Positions 9,600 through 18,065 of a stretch of DNA of 41,356 nucleotides are shown here, piece by piece. Source of the DNA: an uncultured Sutterella sp. (lineage in GTDB: Bacteria; Pseudomonadota; Gammaproteobacteria; Burkholderiales; Burkholderiaceae_F); NCBI GenBank assembly GCA_905194315.1, contig CAJJRX010000020.1, forward strand, positions 1 to 41,356. The letters run 5' to 3'. Within the stretch, counting starts at the first letter, position 1. Every line of letters begins with the position of its first letter. Position numbers and translations under genes: made by a program. The notes under the pieces were generated by a model, which saw only the letters and a program-made list of their open reading frames with translations, ran no database searches and had not been told where the DNA came from.

Positions 9600-9905
9600 A
9601 TCGGTCACTGTCACAAAATAGAAGAAATCGTGAAAGTCATTATAGGCGAGAGAGCCGCTCAGCTTTGAGCCGGATAACGCTCTTTTCTTGAACAGTTGTG
9701 TCTTTTCGCCGGCCGGCGTACGCCTTTGCGGCAGGCCGGATCAGGATAGTGTATACAAAAGACTAACTGTTTTAGTCGGATTTGAGTAAAATATCGGGAC
9801 ACCCGATTCAGCAGTCCTCTGCCGTGCAGAATGCGCGGCGGATTTTTAACAGATTAAGCCTTTAGCTGGCTGCCGGCACAGAGATGCCGTGCGCTTTAAG
9901 AGAAA
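9600..9905. promoter_or_regulatory. divergent intergenic region between the PHP gene and hslO
   Basis: A gene-free 306-base region that must hold promoters for both directions. Visible structure: a nested hairpin near 9649-9695 (AGAGC/GCTCT outside, CTCA/TGAG inside), a GC-rich inverted repeat CCGGCC/GGCCGG around a GGCGTACGCC palindrome near 9709-9739, and GACTAA/TTAGTC near 9762-9779. A TAAAAT hexamer upstream of hslO could be a -10 but lacks a convincing -35. No ORF with family features is seen. Confidence 0.4.
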
Positions 9906-10808
9906 ATGGATACATTACAGAAACTGCTTTTTACTCAGGCTGCCGCCCGTGCAGAGACCGTCACTCTTGATGAGTCCTTTAACGAAGCGGTCGCTCATCA
10001 GCACCTGCCGCTCGCCGTGCGCCGCCTTGCCGGCGAGGTGACCGCCAGTGCCCTTCTTGCCGCTGCTGCGCTGCAGTTTAACGGCACAGTCATCATGCAG
10101 GTTGCCGGTGACGGCCCTGTGAAACTTCTGGTGGTTGAAGTCCGTCCGGAGCTCATCTACCGCGTCTCGGTGACGCTGCGCGATCCTGAGGCGCTCATTG
10201 ACGAGAATGCCACGATGCAGTCGCTGATTAACGCCGGCGGCCGCGGTCAGTGCGCTCTGATCCTGGATCCGGCCGACCGTCCCGAAGGCGTGCAGCCCTA
10301 TCAGGGGATTGTCGCCCTTGACGGTGAAACGTTTGCCGAGGTGATGATGAACTACTTCGCCCGCAGTGAGCAGGTGCAGACCCACATTGCCCTCGCGAGT
10401 GACGAGAGCCGCGTGGGCGGTCTGATGATTCAGAAGATGCCGGTCATGGGCGGCAAGGCACTGCCCGAGAACTACGATGAGGAAGCCTGGGATCGCCTCA
10501 AACTTTTTGCCGGTACGGTTCGCAGCGAGGAGCTGCTCACGCTCACGCCTGAGGAAATCAACCGCCGCCTCTTCTGGGAGGAATCCCCCACGGTCACTTT
10601 TGAAGGCAAGCCGCAGTTCAAATGCCGCTGCAGTGATGAGGGTGTGCGTCAGATGATCCGCTCTCTGGGCAGAGAGGAGGCAGACTCCATTATTGACGAG
10701 TTCGGTCAGATCGAAGTGACCTGCCACTACTGCGGTCATGTCCGCACGTTCGATGCGATTGACGTGGCTTCGATCTTCTCTGATGCACCGGTTCAGCCTG
10801 TGCACTGA
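9906..10808 (+). CDS. hslO: 33-kDa redox-regulated chaperone Hsp33
   Basis: Cytosolic holdase chaperone switched on by oxidative unfolding. Its C-terminal zinc centre is complete: Cys240 and Cys242 (CRC) and Cys273 and Cys276 (CHYC). These form the zinc-binding and disulphide switch of Hsp33. The N-terminal substrate-binding domain carries ALLAAALQF and GRGQCALIL-like stretches typical of HslO. The length of 300 residues compares with about 292 in E. coli. The SD is poor (AAGAGA), but the start MDTLQKLLFTQAAAR fits the family. It is a single gene ending in a strong hairpin terminator. Confidence 0.95.
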   Translation: MDTLQKLLFTQAAARAETVTLDESFNEAVAHQHLPLAVRRLAGEVTASALLAAAALQFNGTVIMQVAGDGPVKLLVVEVRPELIYRVSVTLRDPEALIDENATMQSLINAGGRGQCALILDPADRPEGVQPYQGIVALDGETFAEVMMNYFARSEQVQTHIALASDESRVGGLMIQKMPVMGGKALPENYDEEAWDRLKLFAGTVRSEELLTLTPEEINRRLFWEESPTVTFEGKPQFKCRCSDEGVRQMIRSLGREEADSIIDEFGQIEVTCHYCGHVRTFDAIDVASIFSDAPVQPVH

Positions 10809-10831
10809 GTCAGGCTGAATGCCGCCAATGC

Positions 10832-10859
10832 AAAAGGCACCCGAAGGGGTGCCTTTTTT
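10832..10859 (+). terminator. rho-independent terminator of hslO
   Basis: AAAAGGCACCC (10832-10842) pairs with GGGTGCCTTTT (10847-10857), loop GAAG, followed by more T. The flanking A tract would let it also work on the minus strand. Confidence 0.9.
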
Positions 10860-10860
10860 G

Positions 10861-10999
10861 GTGGAAGCGTCTCTGTAGAGATCGTTGAGCGCTTCGGCCA
10901 TCGTCGGATGCGCAAAATCATGTTGCGCAGGTCCGTATACGGCAGCCCGGCTTTTATTGCCACCATGATGATGTGAATGAGCGTATCAACGTGTTCCAT
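10861..10999 (-). pseudogene. remnant of a pyridine nucleotide-disulfide oxidoreductase C-terminus, frameshifted
   Basis: Reading leftward from ATG 10999, the first frame gives IIMVAIKAGLPYTDLRNMI. After a shift at the A run 10914-10917, the other frame continues AHPTMAEALNDLYRDAS. Joined, these match the dimerisation-domain end of mercuric reductase/RclA-type flavoproteins, where LRNMIFAHPTMAE..NDL is conserved. Four T where five are expected on the coding strand, a one-base deletion, explain the shift. Everything N-terminal (FAD and NAD domains, redox cysteines) is absent. The C-terminus runs into the hslO terminator without its own stop. It is therefore a dead relic of about 45 codons. Parent subfamily uncertain. 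Confidence 0.72.
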
Positions 11000-11145
11000 T
11001 CTCAAATCCTTTTGTCTGTGGTGCCGTCGTGTCACAGCCCGGCGGATAGGAGCACAAAAGGCCGTACCGGGCTCGTCAGCGCTATTACAAGTACAGAAGG
11101 ATTATATTTGATAGTACTGGAAGAAAAGTAACTGCCTTTTGAGCT

Positions 11146-12018
11146 CTAACAATTCGTTGCAATGCAGTGCTCTTTCCAGCGCGAAACCCCTGTGCGCCAG
11201 AACGATCGGATATTATCCGCACCAATTGCGGTAAAGCCCAGATGCGTCCAGGCGCGCTCGAGTTCGGCGAGCAGAGCATCAGGATTGAGCGGGGTGGCAC
11301 CCTGCTGCTTGGAGAGTTTCTGTCCCCTGTTGTTGAGTACGAGCGGCAGATGCAGATAGCGCGGGACCGGCAGCTCCAGCGCCTGCATGAGCATGATCTG
11401 ACGGGCGGTGTTGTCGAGCAGATCCGCCCCGCGAACCACATCGGTGATGCCCTGAAAGGCATCGTCTGTGACAACAGCCAGCTGATAGGCCCACAGCCCG
11501 TCGGCACGGCGCAGAATAAAGTCGCCGACCTCCTTCTCCACGTTCTGCACCTGAGGACCGTAGTGCCGGTCGCACCAGTGAACCGGCTCACCGGTGCTGA
11601 GAAAACGTATCGCCCGGACGGGACGCCCTCCGGTGCCCCTGCGGCAGGTGCCGGGATACACATTCGGGCTCAGACCGAGTTCGACAGAGCGTTCCTGCGC
11701 CTCTTTCCTGCTGCAGGCACAGCCGTAGGCAAGACCGGCAGCAAGCAGTTTTTCGAGGGCCTCACGGTAGGCGTCGTTTCTGTCGTGCTGATAAAGCACA
11801 GGTTCATCACTTTCGAGTCCGAGCCGTGAAAGTGTATTGAGGATATGGGCAGGAGCCCAGTCGAGATCCCTCGGGGGATCGATATCTTCAATACGGACAA
11901 CCCAGACACCCTCGTGCGCACGCGCGTCCAGATAGCTGGCCATGGCCGCCACCAGACTGCCCGCATGCAGAGCGCCGGTGGGAGAGGGGGCAAAACGGCC
12001 CCGGTAGGTCTTACTCAC
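11146..12018 (-). CDS. gluQ: glutamyl-Q tRNA(Asp) synthetase
   Basis: A GluRS-like paralogue without an anticodon-binding domain that attaches glutamate to the queuosine base of tRNA-Asp. The HIGH-like signature is in RFAPSPTGALHAGSL near residue 7. A zinc-type segment has CAC and YPGTC, and the KMSKS-like motif is KLSKQQG near 230. The length of 290 residues is normal for GluQ and far shorter than GluRS. I chose the GTG at 12018 because GGAGG lies seven bases upstream. An ATG at 12054 in the same frame lies inside the rne terminator hairpin and would add 12 non-family residues. The rne terminator ends six bases before this SD. Confidence 0.92.
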   Translation of the reverse strand: MSKTYRGRFAPSPTGALHAGSLVAAMASYLDARAHEGVWVVRIEDIDPPRDLDWAPAHILNTLSRLGLESDEPVLYQHDRNDAYREALEKLLAAGLAYGCACSRKEAQERSVELGLSPNVYPGTCRRGTGGRPVRAIRFLSTGEPVHWCDRHYGPQVQNVEKEVGDFILRRADGLWAYQLAVVTDDAFQGITDVVRGADLLDNTARQIMLMQALELPVPRYLHLPLVLNNRGQKLSKQQGATPLNPDALLAELERAWTHLGFTAIGADNIRSFWRTGVSRWKEHCIATNC

Positions 12019-12030
12019 TCGGTTTCCTCC

Positions 12031-12074
12031 AAAAAAGGAGGTCAGCTTCTTCACTCCGGAAAAAACTGACCTCC
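12031..12074 (-). terminator. rho-independent terminator between rne and gluQ
   Basis: On the minus strand GGAGGTCAG pairs with CTGACCTCC across a 20-base loop (12066-12074 with 12037-12045), and six U follow (12031-12036). The GGAGG of the gluQ SD (12026-12030) comes straight after, so the CCTCC of the 3' arm could pair with either partner. Confidence 0.85.
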
Positions 12075-12097
12075 GACAGGATTGCCTCAGACAGGCA

Positions 12098-15000
12098 TCA
12101 GGCCCTGGTGTGAACCTGAATCAGAGGTTCATCACTCACAGCGGCGGGCGCCACATAAGGACGGCCGGGATATTTCACCGCTTCATAGACGACCGGATGA
12201 ATGAGCTCGGGACGGGTATGCACCTGCACGAGCGGTGTTTCATCATCTTCACGGCTCACCGCGGCAGTCACACGACCGGGGTAGCGGGCCGCCTGATAGG
12301 AGTACGGTTCGGCTTTGGCCGGATCGGTGTGCACCTGAACGAGTCCTGCACGGGCAAGGTTCTCTTCGAGTCCGCGGGCGATTTCAAGCGTTTCGCGCGA
12401 AACCTCCACAACCTCTTTGAGTACAGGGGCCTGTGCGGCGGGTTCTGCGTGAATGGCGGCGCGGGCCTGTTCAGCCACAATTTCCACCGGCGCGGCATCC
12501 TGCGCGCTCACGCTCACCGGTTCTTCAAGCTCCTGAGCAATGACTTCGCTCACGGCATCGGCAAGAGTGACCGGTTCCTGATCAGCCGGCATCTCCTGCG
12601 CCGGGGCGGCAGTCTTGACGGGGCTGACCACGGCAGGCTGCCCGGCACTGAGAAGCTCATCGGCGACCTGCTGGGCAAGTTTCGTCGAAGGGCTCACCTT
12701 GCTGTGGCGCGAGAGCACCGTGGGGGCTTCCGTGGAGAAGTCGGACTTCGTCACTTCTGCAACTGCGGCAACAATCGCCTTCTTCGTGCCCTGAAGGACT
12801 TCAGGCTGCTGAGCGGCAGTCTGACGCTGACGGCGACGGCGGGGATTGGCTTCCGCGCTTTCAAAGCGCTTCGTGATCTTCTGGGCCACATCATTCATGT
12901 GGGCCTGATCAGCAAGGGGCTTTGTCTCTGCACTGCGCGTTTCGATCTGAACAAGCGCTTCGGGTTCAGCGGCAGGCGCTTCGGAGGTTACCGGGCGGCC
13001 AAGCTGCTGCGGCGCGCTGTAGGCGTCGGCCATGGCCGCGGCGTCTCTGGCGGTTTCCACCTGCTCAAGACCGGAGACGGTTTCCTGTGCGGCTTCGGTG
13101 CTCACGGCAGGGGCTGTCTCTTCAGCAGGCGTCTTTTCTGCGGAGACCTGAGCGGTTTCGGAGGAAGCTTCAGCGGCGCTGGCAGGGGCTTCCCCGGTTG
13201 CGCTCTGGTCAGCCTGCTCCGTGCCGGCTGCGGCATTTTCCTGCGTCTGAGCCTCATTCTGGCTCTTGCTGCTGCGACGGCGACGGCGGCGGGAACGGCG
13301 GCGGGGGTTCTTTTCATCTCCCTCTTCGGCGTTTTCCTGAGCAGGGGCGTCAGTCGTCTGCGCCGTCTGCTGAGCTTCGGCCTGCACCGGCGCGTTCATT
13401 TCCTCCTGCTGAGCAGGTGCTTCGGCGGCAGCCTTGCCGCGGCGGGAATGACGTTCGGGCTTGTCAGCCTTTTCGGCCTTTTCACCCTTGTCAGTCTTGT
13501 CGGTACCGGCAGCTTCGATGGTGTTCACTTCTGCCGCGGGGGTTTCCTCACGCACTTCGTGCTTGCGGCGGCGCTGACGGCGGGCAGGCTTTTCGGCCTT
13601 CTGTTCGTCTGCGGCAGGCGAGGCTGCACTCACGGCGTCCACATCATCGTTTCTGTCCTGGCGCTTGCCGTCGCGTTCGGAGCGGCGGTCATGACGCTTG
13701 CCGTTACGGGACTGACGGCGCTTGCGCGGTTTGGCAGTCTCCTCTTTGGCTTCGCGGCGGGCGGACTTGACGGCGTCCTCCGTATCGGCCTTCTGCGCGC
13801 TGCTCTCCTCGCCGGACTTCGAGCCGAAGAGGAAGTTGGCAATACGGGCAAAGAAGCCGAGCTTGCTGTCAACGGGCTGGAGCTGGACCTGCCGGCCGGC
13901 ATCAGCCTTCGGTGCCGCTTCAGGGGCGGCAGATTCAGTGTGATGCACAGGAGCGGGTTCGCTCGGGAGCACATTCTTGATCACAGGAATCTGCTTCGGA
14001 CGGGCCGGTTTATCCTCAACGCTCTTCTGCGCGTACGGATCATCAGCCTTGGTCGTGTCGATTTCTTCGACACGGTTGTAGCTCGCCACCGTTTCCTCGA
14101 GACGGTCATCGTCCTGACGCATACGCTCAATGTGGTAGTGCGGTGTTTCGAGGTGGGTGTTCGGGATCAGCACGACCGGAACGCGGTGACGTGCCTCGAG
14201 TTTGGTGATGTCGTTGCGCTTTTCATTGAGCAGGAACGTGGCCACATCAACCGGCACCTGGGCGTACACGGCGCCGGTGCCTTCCTTCATGGCTTCCTCC
14301 TGCAGGATGCGCAGCACCTGCAGGGCGCAGCTTTCCGTGTCACGGATCACGCCGACACCGTTACAGCGCGGGCAGGTGATGTGGTTGCCTTCGGAGAGGG
14401 CGGGACGCAGACGCTGGCGGGAGAGTTCCATCAGACCGAAGCGGCTGATCTTGGCCATCTGAACGCGGGCACGGTCATAGTGCAGGGCGTCCTTGAGGCG
14501 CTGTTCAACAGCACGCTGGTTCTTGGGATCGATCATGTCGATAAAGTCGATCACAATCAGACCGCCGAGGTCGCGCAGACGCATCTGACGGGCCACTTCA
14601 TCGGCAGCTTCACAGTTGGTGCGGAAGGCCGTTTCCTCAATGTCAGCCCCGCGGGTGGCGCGGGCCGAGTTCACGTCGATAGCGACGAGGGCTTCGGTAT
14701 GGTCGACCACAATGGCACCGCCGCTCGGCAGCGGCACGGTACGCGAGTAGGCTGTTTCAATCTGATGTTCGATCTGGAAACGGGTGAAAAGCGGAATGTC
14801 TTCACGGTAGCGCTTCACACGGTTGACCATGTCAGGCATCACATGTGCCATGAACTGGCGGGCCTGTTCATAGATTTCATCCGTGTCGACGAGAATTTCC
14901 CCGATTTCGGGCTGGAAGTAGTCACGGATGGCGCGAACCACGAGATTGGACTCTTCGACGATGAGGTAGGGAGCAGGGTTGATGCGCTTGAGCGGCTGAC

Positions 15001-15667
15001 CTTCAAAGGTCGGGGTGTTCACGCTTACCGTGGTTTTGCGGCCGCGCTCTTCGCGAACGAGTTCGTACTGCGGTTCGGCCGCCTCGGAAATGGCCTGCCA
15101 GAGCTTGAGCAGGTAGTTAAGGTCCCACTGAAGCTCTTCAGTGGTGCGGCCGATACCGGCCGTGCGGGCAATGGTGGACATTCCGCTGGGAAGATCCAGC
15201 TTTTCCATAGCCTCGCGAAGTTCCTGACGTTCTTCGCCTTCGATACGGCGGGAGACACCGCCGCCGCGGGGATTGTTCGGCATCAGCACAAGGTAACGGC
15301 CGGCAAGACTGACGAAAGTGGTCAGTGCGGCGCCCTTGTTGCCGCGTTCCTCTTTTTCAACCTGAACAATGAGCTCCTGTCCTTCGGTGATGGCTTCACG
15401 GATGGTGCAGTTGCGCACATCCACGCCTTCCTTGAAGTACGAGCGGGAGATTTCTTTAAAGGGAAGAAAGCCGTGACGTTCTTCGCCGTAATTGACGAAG
15501 CAGGCTTCAAGACTCGGCTCAATGCGGGTGACAATGCCCTTGTAGATATTGGACTTGCGGGCCTCACGACCGGCCATTTCAATATCGATGTCGATGAGCT
15601 TCTGCCCGTCGACAATCCCCACTCGGGTTTCTTCCGGATGGGTCGCATTAAAAAGCATGCGTTTCAT
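12098..15667 (-). CDS. rne: ribonuclease E
   Basis: Essential endonuclease for mRNA decay and rRNA/tRNA processing and scaffold of the degradosome at the inner membrane. The N-terminal catalytic half is complete: an RNase H-like start, S1 RNA-binding domain (about 37-120), DNase I-like active site with Asp331 (AIDVNSARATRG) and Asp374 (VIDFIDM), and the zinc-link CPRC with Cys432 and Cys435. These align with E. coli D303, D346, C404 and C407 at a constant offset of 28. From about residue 560 the protein is low-complexity: Arg-rich RNA-binding blocks such as RRRSRRRRRRSSKS, then acidic Ala/Glu/Pro stretches. The last 82 residues repeat a short VQVHT element three times. The total of 1189 residues is long for the family (E. 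coli 1061). It diverges from rluC, as in E. coli. Confidence 0.96.
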   Translation of the reverse strand: MKRMLFNATHPEETRVGIVDGQKLIDIDIEMAGREARKSNIYKGIVTRIEPSLEACFVNYGEERHGFLPFKEISRSYFKEGVDVRNCTIREAITEGQELIVQVEKEERGNKGAALTTFVSLAGRYLVLMPNNPRGGGVSRRIEGEERQELREAMEKLDLPSGMSTIARTAGIGRTTEELQWDLNYLLKLWQAISEAAEPQYELVREERGRKTTVSVNTPTFEGQPLKRINPAPYLIVEESNLVVRAIRDYFQPEIGEILVDTDEIYEQARQFMAHVMPDMVNRVKRYREDIPLFTRFQIEHQIETAYSRTVPLPSGGAIVVDHTEALVAIDVNSARATRGADIEETAFRTNCEAADEVARQMRLRDLGGLIVIDFIDMIDPKNQRAVEQRLKDALHYDRARVQMAKISRFGLMELSRQRLRPALSEGNHITCPRCNGVGVIRDTESCALQVLRILQEEAMKEGTGAVYAQVPVDVATFLLNEKRNDITKLEARHRVPVVLIPNTHLETPHYHIERMRQDDDRLEETVASYNRVEEIDTTKADDPYAQKSVEDKPARPKQIPVIKNVLPSEPAPVHHTESAAPEAAPKADAGRQVQLQPVDSKLGFFARIANFLFGSKSGEESSAQKADTEDAVKSARREAKEETAKPRKRRQSRNGKRHDRRSERDGKRQDRNDDVDAVSAASPAADEQKAEKPARRQRRRKHEVREETPAAEVNTIEAAGTDKTDKGEKAEKADKPERHSRRGKAAAEAPAQQEEMNAPVQAEAQQTAQTTDAPAQENAEEGDEKNPRRRSRRRRRRSSKSQNEAQTQENAAAGTEQADQSATGEAPASAAEASSETAQVSAEKTPAEETAPAVSTEAAQETVSGLEQVETARDAAAMADAYSAPQQLGRPVTSEAPAAEPEALVQIETRSAETKPLADQAHMNDVAQKITKRFESAEANPRRRRQRQTAAQQPEVLQGTKKAIVAAVAEVTKSDFSTEAPTVLSRHSKVSPSTKLAQQVADELLSAGQPAVVSPVKTAAPAQEMPADQEPVTLADAVSEVIAQELEEPVSVSAQDAAPVEIVAEQARAAIHAEPAAQAPVLKEVVEVSRETLEIARGLEENLARAGLVQVHTDPAKAEPYSYQAARYPGRVTAAVSREDDETPLVQVHTRPELIHPVVYEAVKYPGRPYVAPAAVSDEPLIQVHTRA

Positions 15668-17028
15668 GTGTTAGCACTCCAGAACTGCTACTGTCGCGAG
15701 CAGAGGGGCGTGCCTGAAGGTGAGTCGTCAGTGTGTCGTGTCTTGGGCAACGGAGCGGGCGCAAAACCGTCCTGAGGCAGACTGCCGGCAGACACTCCCG
15801 AAGGCGGGAGAGGCGGGCAGGCTCCATCGGCGCCGGTTGAGCGCACTCGATACAATTCGGGCGTCAGTCTGCGATCCGGCTGCACTGGGGCAAATTCCAT
15901 CACTCGTCATAAACGCCATCCGTCCTGGTAGAAAATGATCAGCACTGTGTTGGCCACTGCACGCGGGGCAGTGACACTGTGGGGAGAGACTTAAACCCAA
16001 CTTTAGAAAAAGTCTGGGGCTCAATCCCTCACAGCCGCTGACTCGGCTGAAAGTCTCCACTTTCAGCGGAAAAAATCTTTTTACTCAATACTGCTAGTGA
16101 GAAAGCGACAACGCCATTGCCGGTTAACCCGTATCAGAGTGCAATGCGAGAGGGCAGAGCAGGGAGAGGCCTGCAGCAGCACACCGCTCTGTGGCTGGCT
16201 GTCCGGTCTCAGTGCTCAGGCACGCGCGTATTTTTTCCGGCGCTCAACTCAACAGAGGGGCTCACGCAGGTTGTTTGTGCGGAGCGGCGCCTCAGCGGGA
16301 GCTGCTGCAGAGAAAACTTTCCGTCGCGTCGAGAGATGAAACCGGAGGACAGCATCAGGGGTTGCACTGATGCGGATCTCCGCGTTCTGTTGGCTCGATC
16401 AGACTGTGTACGGGACCGTCATCGGTTTCTGACAGCCCAAGCGGCACAATAACTTTATCTTCAAGCAACGGCGGAAAGTGGCCAGACTTTCTGCCGCTTG
16501 TCTCCTGTACCGGGGTTTGTTACCTGACGCGAGTGCTGAGTGCAGCGGTGCCGTAAAGGCTGACCGGAAGCTCTGTGCGCGCATCGTCCGCTCATAGTGT
16601 CCGGGCAGGCGTCTCTGTCATGTGCAGCACCGTTTGAATATGCACGGTAAAGCGCTCCAGCAGTCCGCCCGTACTGAGTGACGGGCACTGCGAGTCTTAA
16701 TCTGCTCCTGACAGAATCACTTGACCGGAGAGGGAGGCACGCAACACTTCTGCGAGCGCTCTTTCCTTAGTCTTAGGTGGACCGGTACGGGAAACGTGTT
16801 GAAAAAAAGGTTTCAGCTTCCCGTTTTTTAAACGGGAAGTCGTTTAAAAATTCGTTTCTCGCCCGTGTTGGGGCGGCCTGTTCAATGACCTGCCTCACGG
16901 GAAAAGCTGAGTTGCGCCTCTTCACTTTTTTAAGGGGGCGCAATTCAGGTCTGAGTCTAGCACAATATGTTAAGATCCGCTTCAACACAAACCCGTTTAC
17001 GGGTGTTCTTTTACTGCCGCAGCAACCA
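15668..17028. promoter_or_regulatory. 1.36-kb gene-free region with rne and rluC leaders and several hairpins
   Basis: No open frame here has family features or a convincing SD. Several strong inverted repeats are visible. The first is an 8-bp stem CTGTGGGG/CCTCACAG (15977-15984 with 16027-16034) enclosing AGACTT/AAGTCT (15987-15992 with 16010-16015). The second is CTGAAAGT/ACTTTCAG (16047-16066). The third is CGGCGGAAAGT/ACTTTCTGCCG (16469-16479 with 16486-16496). The fourth is CTTCCCGTTT/AAACGGGAAG (16817-16839). A TTGCGCC/GGGCGCAA repeat lies near 16912-16943. A weak promoter for rluC may be TTCAGG (16944-16949) and TATGTT (16966-16971). E. coli rne has a long autoregulated 5' UTR with hairpins, so the minus-strand part is probably an rne leader (inference). 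Confidence 0.5.
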
Positions 17029-18039
17029 ATGACTGACTCCTCCAAGGGCGCCGTGCCGCCCGCCATCGCTTCCTCAAAATTACATCTTGTGCCGCAGGAC
17101 GCGGTTTCCTTTGTGGAAATCGGTCCCGACACGGACGGACAGCGTCTTGATAATTTCCTGCTCAAACTCGGAAAAAGTGTTCCCAAAAGTCATATCTACC
17201 GCATCATCCGCGGTGGTGAGGTGCGCGTGAACAAATCCCGGGCCAAAGCGGAAACGAAACTCGCTCTCGGGGATATCGTCAGGATTCCGCCGATGCGCCG
17301 CTCGCGCGATCAGGTCAGTAAACCCGATGCGGTGCCGCTGTCCGGCGATGCACTCGATGTGCTCTTTGAAGACCGGCATCTGCTTATCGTCAACAAGCCC
17401 TCCGGACTTGCCTCGCACGGAGGCTCCGGCATTTCTCACGGTCTGATTGAGCGGCTGAGAGCCACCCGTCCTGACGAACCGTTCCTCGAGCTTGCGCACA
17501 GACTTGACAAGGAAACCTCCGGTGCGATCATCATTGCCAAATCCCGCAAGGCGCTTGTACGCATGCACGACATGATGAAAAACAACGGGTTTGAGAAACA
17601 CTACAGCGCGCTTGTGAAGGGTGACTGGGTCAATGAGCGTCAGCATGTCAAACTCCCGCTACTCAGAACGCTGCTTCCCACCGGAGAGCGCTTTGTGCGC
17701 GTTGACAGAACCGGGGGCGCCTTTGCACACAGTATTTTCACTGTCATCCGCCGTTTCGGTCCGGTGACGCTTCTTGATGTGGAGCTCAAAACCGGCCGTA
17801 CTCATCAGATCCGTGTACACGCCCTCTCGCAGGGCTTCCCGCTCGTGGGTGACGACAAGTACGGCGATTTCGAATTTAACCGTGAAGTCCGGGGCGGTCT
17901 TCTCGGTGTGTCTTTCAAGCGGATGTTTCTGCATGCGCGCGTGCTCCGGTTCAATCACCCGGTCACCGGAGAGCCCTGCGAGGTGCAGGCGCCTCTGCCG
18001 CCGGAATGTCTGGCGCTGCTTGATGCGCTTTCCTCCTGA
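17029..18039 (+). CDS. rluC: 23S rRNA pseudouridine synthase RluC (RluA family)
   Basis: Isomerises specific uridines of 23S rRNA to pseudouridine (955, 2504 and 2580 in E. coli). An S4 RNA-binding domain (about 40-95: QRLDNFLLK, GGEVRVNKSRAK, GDIVRIP) is followed by the RluA catalytic domain with HRLDKETSGAIIIAKS, where Asp160 is the nucleophile. Later motifs are KHYSALVKG, LKTGRTHQIRVH and LVGDDKYGD. I chose ATG 17029 (336 residues; E. coli 319). The same frame stays open upstream to 16777, but that extension lacks family sequence and covers promoter-like DNA. It diverges from rne, the E. coli arrangement, which favours RluC over RluD. A HAD phosphatase gene follows after 26 bases. Confidence 0.92.
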   Translation: MTDSSKGAVPPAIASSKLHLVPQDAVSFVEIGPDTDGQRLDNFLLKLGKSVPKSHIYRIIRGGEVRVNKSRAKAETKLALGDIVRIPPMRRSRDQVSKPDAVPLSGDALDVLFEDRHLLIVNKPSGLASHGGSGISHGLIERLRATRPDEPFLELAHRLDKETSGAIIIAKSRKALVRMHDMMKNNGFEKHYSALVKGDWVNERQHVKLPLLRTLLPTGERFVRVDRTGGAFAHSIFTVIRRFGPVTLLDVELKTGRTHQIRVHALSQGFPLVGDDKYGDFEFNREVRGGLLGVSFKRMFLHARVLRFNHPVTGEPCEVQAPLPPECLALLDALSS

Positions 18040-18065
18040 CAGACAAAAGGAAAAAAGGAATACAC

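Noticed and set aside
12110..15775. A 1221-codon open frame antisense to rne
   Set aside because: It follows the codon structure of rne on the other strand, has low-complexity composition and no domain or SD. It is a coding shadow.
15728..16060. Small open frames in the rne-rluC spacer (for example 15728-16060 minus, 16117-16452 plus)
   Set aside because: They have no SD, odd composition rich in Cys, Ser and Arg, and no recognisable motif. Several overlap inverted repeats.
15900..16776. RNase P RNA, 6S RNA, tmRNA or SRP RNA in the rne-rluC spacer
   Set aside because: I looked for their conserved sequences (such as the RNase P GAGGAAAGTC core) and did not find them.
16777..17028. An 84-residue N-terminal extension of RluC
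   Set aside because: The frame is open, but it lacks family sequence and overlaps hairpins and promoter-like DNA. ATG 17029 gives the normal length.
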